From Chitinophaga silvisoli (GTDB lineage Bacteria > Bacteroidota > Bacteroidia > Chitinophagales > Chitinophagaceae), in the NCBI RefSeq assembly GCF_003412465.1, contig NZ_QTJV01000003.1:62001-126000 (forward strand): a stretch of DNA of 64,000 bases. Direction: 5' to 3'. Position numbers and translations under genes: made by a program. The notes beneath the pieces were generated by a model that saw only the letters and a list, made by a program, of their open reading frames with translations, made no database searches and was not told where the DNA came from. Positions 61,374 to 64,000 of the stretch are shown piece by piece. Positions within the stretch are counted from its first letter, which is position 1, and every line of letters begins with the position of its first letter.

Positions 61374-62117
61374 TTACAGCGTCAACTTCGGCACAATCCC
61401 GCTATTCTTCCGCAACTGCGTTACCACCGCCTGAATATCTTTCGCCAGCGGCGCTTCTGCTACCTGCGGCTGTCCCTGCTGATCAGTAAAATGCAGCTGG
61501 AAGGAATGTAAGGCCAGGCGGCTCAGCAATGGGCGTTCTTCCACATCATGCTTACCCAGCTTATAGCCTTTCTTGATAGCAGACAGCATAATAGGGGTAT
61601 TAGTACCATACATTTCATCTACCGCAATCGGGTGGCCTATATGCTTCATGTGAACCCTGATCTGGTGGGTACGGCCGGTATGGATCTGGAGTTTTACAAG
61701 GCTGTACAGGCCAAATGCTTCCAGTACTTCATAGTCCGTATGGGCATGTTTTCCTTTTTTAGCAGTCACCATCTTACCTTTTGTAATCGGGTGCTCTGCA
61801 ATGGCTTCCTCAATGGTACCGGTAGCTGGTATCAGCTGTCCGTTCACCAGGCCCAGGTAGAACTTCTGTACATTCCTGCCTTCGAATGCCTGGGAGTAAT
61901 ACTTGTGGGCGGCTTCGTTTTTAGCGAAGAGGATCACCCCACTGGTATCCTTATCCAGTCTGTGCACGGTAAAGATGTTGCCAAAATGCTTTTTCAGCAG
62001 CCCCTGTACAGAGGACAGCTGGTTGTCGTGCCTGTCCGGAATGGTCAGCACGCCTGCCGGTTTATTGATGATCACATAGTCCGGCGTTTCTTTTATAATC
62101 AGGTCGTTAATGCGCAT
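61374..62117 (-). CDS. RluA-family pseudouridine synthase
   Basis: A 247-residue RNA-modifying enzyme. The catalytic motif is VHRLDKDTSG with D55, and KLQIHTGRTHQIRVHMKHIG and HPIAVDEMYG follow, typical of RluA/RluC/RluD and TruC proteins. The S4 RNA-binding domain of RluC and RluD is missing, and length suits RluA or TruC (tRNA Psi32/65 or rRNA site). The target cannot be told. It stands 131 bases downstream of the second pseudouridine synthase gene on the same strand; the spacer contains a short copy of that gene's 3' end. Confidence 0.9.
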   Translation of the reverse strand: MRINDLIIKETPDYVIINKPAGVLTIPDRHDNQLSSVQGLLKKHFGNIFTVHRLDKDTSGVILFAKNEAAHKYYSQAFEGRNVQKFYLGLVNGQLIPATGTIEEAIAEHPITKGKMVTAKKGKHAHTDYEVLEAFGLYSLVKLQIHTGRTHQIRVHMKHIGHPIAVDEMYGTNTPIMLSAIKKGYKLGKHDVEERPLLSRLALHSFQLHFTDQQGQPQVAEAPLAKDIQAVVTQLRKNSGIVPKLTL

Positions 62118-62120
62118 AGT

Positions 62121-62267
62121 TTATTTAAAATGCTTAAGCTGAATAATTTCATTCTCACATTACCAGGTTACACTGTTTGCCAGGGGCTTTTAGTGCTGGA
62201 ATCGGAACTGACAGAGCTGATCCCACCTGCCCGGCAGGCTACCCTGAATTATTTAAAATGCTTAAGC
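62121..62267. repeat. 19-base direct repeat: copy of the rluB-type gene's 3' end in the spacer
   Basis: Copies at 62121-62139 (spacer) and 62249-62267 (3' end and stop codon of the gene at 62249) are identical over 19 bases, and similarity continues weakly for about 30 more. On the minus strand the spacer copy reads EIIQLKHFK and a stop; the gene end reads EIILLKHFK and a stop. Confidence 0.75.
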
Positions 62268-63934
62268 AGGATGATTTCCTTTTCTGTCAGGTAGCGCCAG
62301 CTGCCCCTGTTGATATTCTTTTTAGTCAATCCGGCATAGGTCACACGGTCCAGCTTCTCCACCTCATATTCCAGGTGTTCGAAAATACGGCGAACGATAC
62401 GGTTCTTACCGCTATGGATCTCGATACCAATCTGAGTTTTATCCGCATTGTCCACATAACCCAGTACATCTACATGTGCAATACCATCTTCCAGTTCCAC
62501 ACCAGCGAGGATCGCTTCAAAGTGTGCTTTGGTCAATGGTTTGTTCAGACCTACATGATAGATCTTGCGGATGTTGTGCTTAGGATGGGAGAGTTTCTGA
62601 GCCAGTTCACCATCATTGGTCAGCAGCAGCAGGCCAGAGGTGTTGCGGTCCAGGCGACCTACAGGGTATACTCTTTCTTCTTCGGTAGCATCCTGGATCA
62701 GTTCCATCACGGTCTTACGGCCTTCGGGGTCGTCAGTGGTGGTGATGTAACCTTTTGGTTTGTTCAGGAGGATGTACACCAGGTTTTTCTGGATGTGCAT
62801 CTTCTTACCGAGGATGCTCACTTCGTCTTTCCTGGTTACTTTGAAAGCCGGTTCGGTGATCACTTTACCATTTACAGTGATCTTACCTTCTTTTACATAG
62901 TCTACCGCTTTACGACGGGAGCACAGGCCACAATGGGCGATGTACTTGTTCAGCGGCATTTCGCCTTCGATAGAGACGGTATTTTCGTCTTTGTCGCTTT
63001 TCTTGCTGAAAGAATCGCTATTGCGTGCTTTTCTGGCAGCAGTTTTACGATCCTGTTTAGCAGCAAAGCGTTCGTTAGCGCTATCGAAATATTTTTTACG
63101 GTTGAAGCCACTAGGTGTGTCGCGCTCGTCTTTGCCTCTTTTGCCACTGCGCTCAGTGCCATGGAAGGCGCTGTCATCGCGGTCTGCATTGCTCCGGGAT
63201 TTGAAAGAAGGCCTTTCATTGTCACTGTCAGCACCAAACTTTGATTTGAAAGACAGCCTTTCATTATCACGGTCTGCACCAAACTTTGATTTGGAAGAAG
63301 GCCTGTCATTGTCACGATCCGCACCGAACTTTGATTTAAAAGAAGGCCTTTCATTATCACGGTCAGCACCGAACTTCGATTTGAAAGATGGTTTGCCATC
63401 CCGATCGCCACCTGGTTTAGGCTTAAATGGCGTTCTGCCATTCGCCGTTTTTTGAACTGCTTTTATCCTGTTGCGGCTTTTTGATTCTTCGCCGTCTGTA
63501 TGTTCTTTCTTTTTGAATGCAGGCAGTGGATCACCGTTTTCGTCTTTCCCTACAGGGCGACGCTCGGTTTTACGCGGGCGGAAACCCTCTCCATCGCTTT
63601 TCCGGCCACGGAATCCTTCACCATCATCTTTACGCGGGCGGAAACCCTCGCTATCGCTCTTACGAGCACGGAATCCTTCACCATCATCCTTACGCGGGCG
63701 GAAACCCTCTCCATCACTCTTACGAGCACGGAATCCTTCACTATCATCTTTACGCGGGCGGAAACCTTCGCCATCGCTCTTACGACCACGGAAACCTTCG
63801 CCATCATTGTCTTTGCGTGGAGGACGACCACTAGCCGCACTACGTTTTCCCGGGCGGGAATCATCTCCCTTTGCCCTTGATTTATTTTCCTTAAAAGGAG
63901 CGAATCCTTTTTTAGCAGGTGTTTTTTTCTTCAT
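62249..63934 (-). CDS. RsuA/RluB-family pseudouridine synthase with repetitive N-terminal extension
   Basis: A 561-residue protein. Residues 326-561 form a normal RluB/RsuA-type enzyme: S4 domain MPLNKYIAHCGLCSRRKAVD, then PKGYITTTDDPEGRKTVMEL and the catalytic GRLDRNTSG with D429, and KNRIVRRIFEHLEYEVEKL. The first 325 residues are highly charged and of low complexity: residues 44-123 hold eight 10-residue units (DGEGFRGRKS or DGEGFRPRKD), and 181-255 hold five 15-residue units (RPSFKSKFGADRDNE). The extension is basic overall with Arg/Lys and Gly, and I infer RNA or ribosome binding. The ATG at 63932-63934 starts MKKKTPAKKG. RluB modifies 23S rRNA position 2605 in E. coli; the target here is not proved. 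Confidence 0.92.
   Translation of the reverse strand: MKKKTPAKKGFAPFKENKSRAKGDDSRPGKRSAASGRPPRKDNDGEGFRGRKSDGEGFRPRKDDSEGFRARKSDGEGFRPRKDDGEGFRARKSDSEGFRPRKDDGEGFRGRKSDGEGFRPRKTERRPVGKDENGDPLPAFKKKEHTDGEESKSRNRIKAVQKTANGRTPFKPKPGGDRDGKPSFKSKFGADRDNERPSFKSKFGADRDNDRPSSKSKFGADRDNERLSFKSKFGADSDNERPSFKSRSNADRDDSAFHGTERSGKRGKDERDTPSGFNRKKYFDSANERFAAKQDRKTAARKARNSDSFSKKSDKDENTVSIEGEMPLNKYIAHCGLCSRRKAVDYVKEGKITVNGKVITEPAFKVTRKDEVSILGKKMHIQKNLVYILLNKPKGYITTTDDPEGRKTVMELIQDATEEERVYPVGRLDRNTSGLLLLTNDGELAQKLSHPKHNIRKIYHVGLNKPLTKAHFEAILAGVELEDGIAHVDVLGYVDNADKTQIGIEIHSGKNRIVRRIFEHLEYEVEKLDRVTYAGLTKKNINRGSWRYLTEKEIILLKHFK
63170..63394 (-). repeat. In-frame 45-base tandem repeat, five units
   Basis: Encodes five 15-residue units at residues 181-255, consensus RPSFKSKFGADRDNE; the last unit is the most diverged. 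Confidence 0.85.
63566..63805 (-). repeat. In-frame 30-base tandem repeat, eight units in four 60-base pairs
   Basis: Encodes eight 10-residue units at residues 44-123, alternating DGEGFR(G/A)RKS and D(G/S)EGFRPRKD, so a 60-base dimer is the copied unit. Confidence 0.88.
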
Positions 63935-63965
63935 CTGTCAGTTTTTAAAATTTAAGAAGAGGAGA

Positions 63966-64000
63966 TCAGCCTTTATTTGCCAGCTGACCACAAGCCGCAT
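63966..64000 (-). CDS. Possible 3' end of an unidentified gene (cut by window edge)
   Basis: The last minus-strand bases read in one frame as AACGQLANKG and a TGA stop, 31 bases upstream of the pseudouridine synthase start. This would be the C-terminus of a gene that lies outside the window. Eleven codons are too few to identify it or to be sure it is coding. Confidence 0.25.
   Translation of the reverse strand, partial: AACGQLANKG

Noticed and set aside
61171..61434. 87-codon plus-strand frame after the peroxiredoxin gene
   Set aside because: It runs through two terminators and into the antisense of the RluA-family gene.
62177..63244. 355-codon plus-strand frame opposite the pseudouridine synthase
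   Set aside because: Fully antisense to a conserved catalytic domain and shows no recognisable domain; its composition mirrors the real gene.
63170..63805. Regular repeats that could be taken for a CRISPR array
   Set aside because: The units are contiguous, without spacers, stay in frame, and encode repeated peptides.

Overview
The window is a stretch of ordinary chromosome from a member of the Bacteroidota, most likely family Chitinophagaceae and close to Chitinophaga. The evidence is type IX secretion and gliding genes (gldJ, porU, porV, gldA, a PorP/SprF protein), bacillithiol synthesis (bshA), an ECF sigma/FecR pair, DUF4292 and DUF6134 proteins, and many promoters of the Bacteroidota type (-7 box TAnnTTTG) without clear Shine-Dalgarno sites. 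There is no rRNA, tRNA, CRISPR array, insertion sequence, prophage or plasmid gene that I can see. Both edges cut genes: a DUF1015 gene on the left and the last codons of an unidentified gene on the right.

Layout. 0-3.3 kb, minus strand: DUF1015, serC, a zinc-phospholipase-like secreted protein and a DUF502 membrane protein. 3.5-10.2 kb, plus: a complete four-gene RND efflux operon (TetR regulator, TolC-like channel, lipoprotein adaptor, AcrB-like pump). 10.4-14.5 kb, plus: an AIM24-like protein, a 600-base AT-rich spacer, kynureninase, and a 2H phosphoesterase with a long Gly/Arg-rich repeat region. 14.5-17.6 kb, minus: FecR, ECF sigma factor, a small secreted regulatory-domain protein and a Bax-inhibitor-1 family protein. 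17.9-20.4 kb, plus: korA without korB, and a DUF6134 protein. 20.5-27.5 kb, minus: a Gfo/Idh/MocA oxidoreductase with a sugar/nucleoside-type MFS permease, a DUF2071 protein with nth, a tiny protein, and gldA-eno-ftsB. 27.6-30.5 kb, plus: a Ter-type stress cluster (TerD, HAD, TerD, TerC). 30.6-32.3 kb, minus: a LytTR response regulator and its histidine kinase.

32.4-46.4 kb is mostly plus strand and concerns the cell envelope: an M23 peptidase with bcp, gldJ (minus) divergent from porU-porV, then ispF, dut, a TPR lipoprotein, a DUF4292 lipoprotein and an EnvC-like amidase activator. 46.4-64 kb is mixed: bshA, an M28 peptidase, an RsmI-like methyltransferase overlapping an EI24 protein, PorP/SprF, upp, a VWA protein with a CarboxypepD-like N-terminus, anmK, adenine deaminase with a WYL regulator, an unknown protein, a 1-Cys peroxiredoxin, and two pseudouridine synthases, the second with a 325-residue repetitive N-terminal extension.

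Most convergent gene ends share hairpin-plus-T-run terminators. I do not see a clear new defence or mobile system. The observations most worth following are the RGG-like 2H phosphoesterase, the two repeat arrays on the RsuA/RluB-type synthase, the Ter cluster with an HAD protein that lacks the usual second Asp, a set of -7 boxes only 3-5 bases from start codons (possible leaderless mRNAs), a promoter-like box followed at once by a terminator before the peroxiredoxin gene, and a short copy of a gene's 3' end in the spacer between the two pseudouridine synthase genes.
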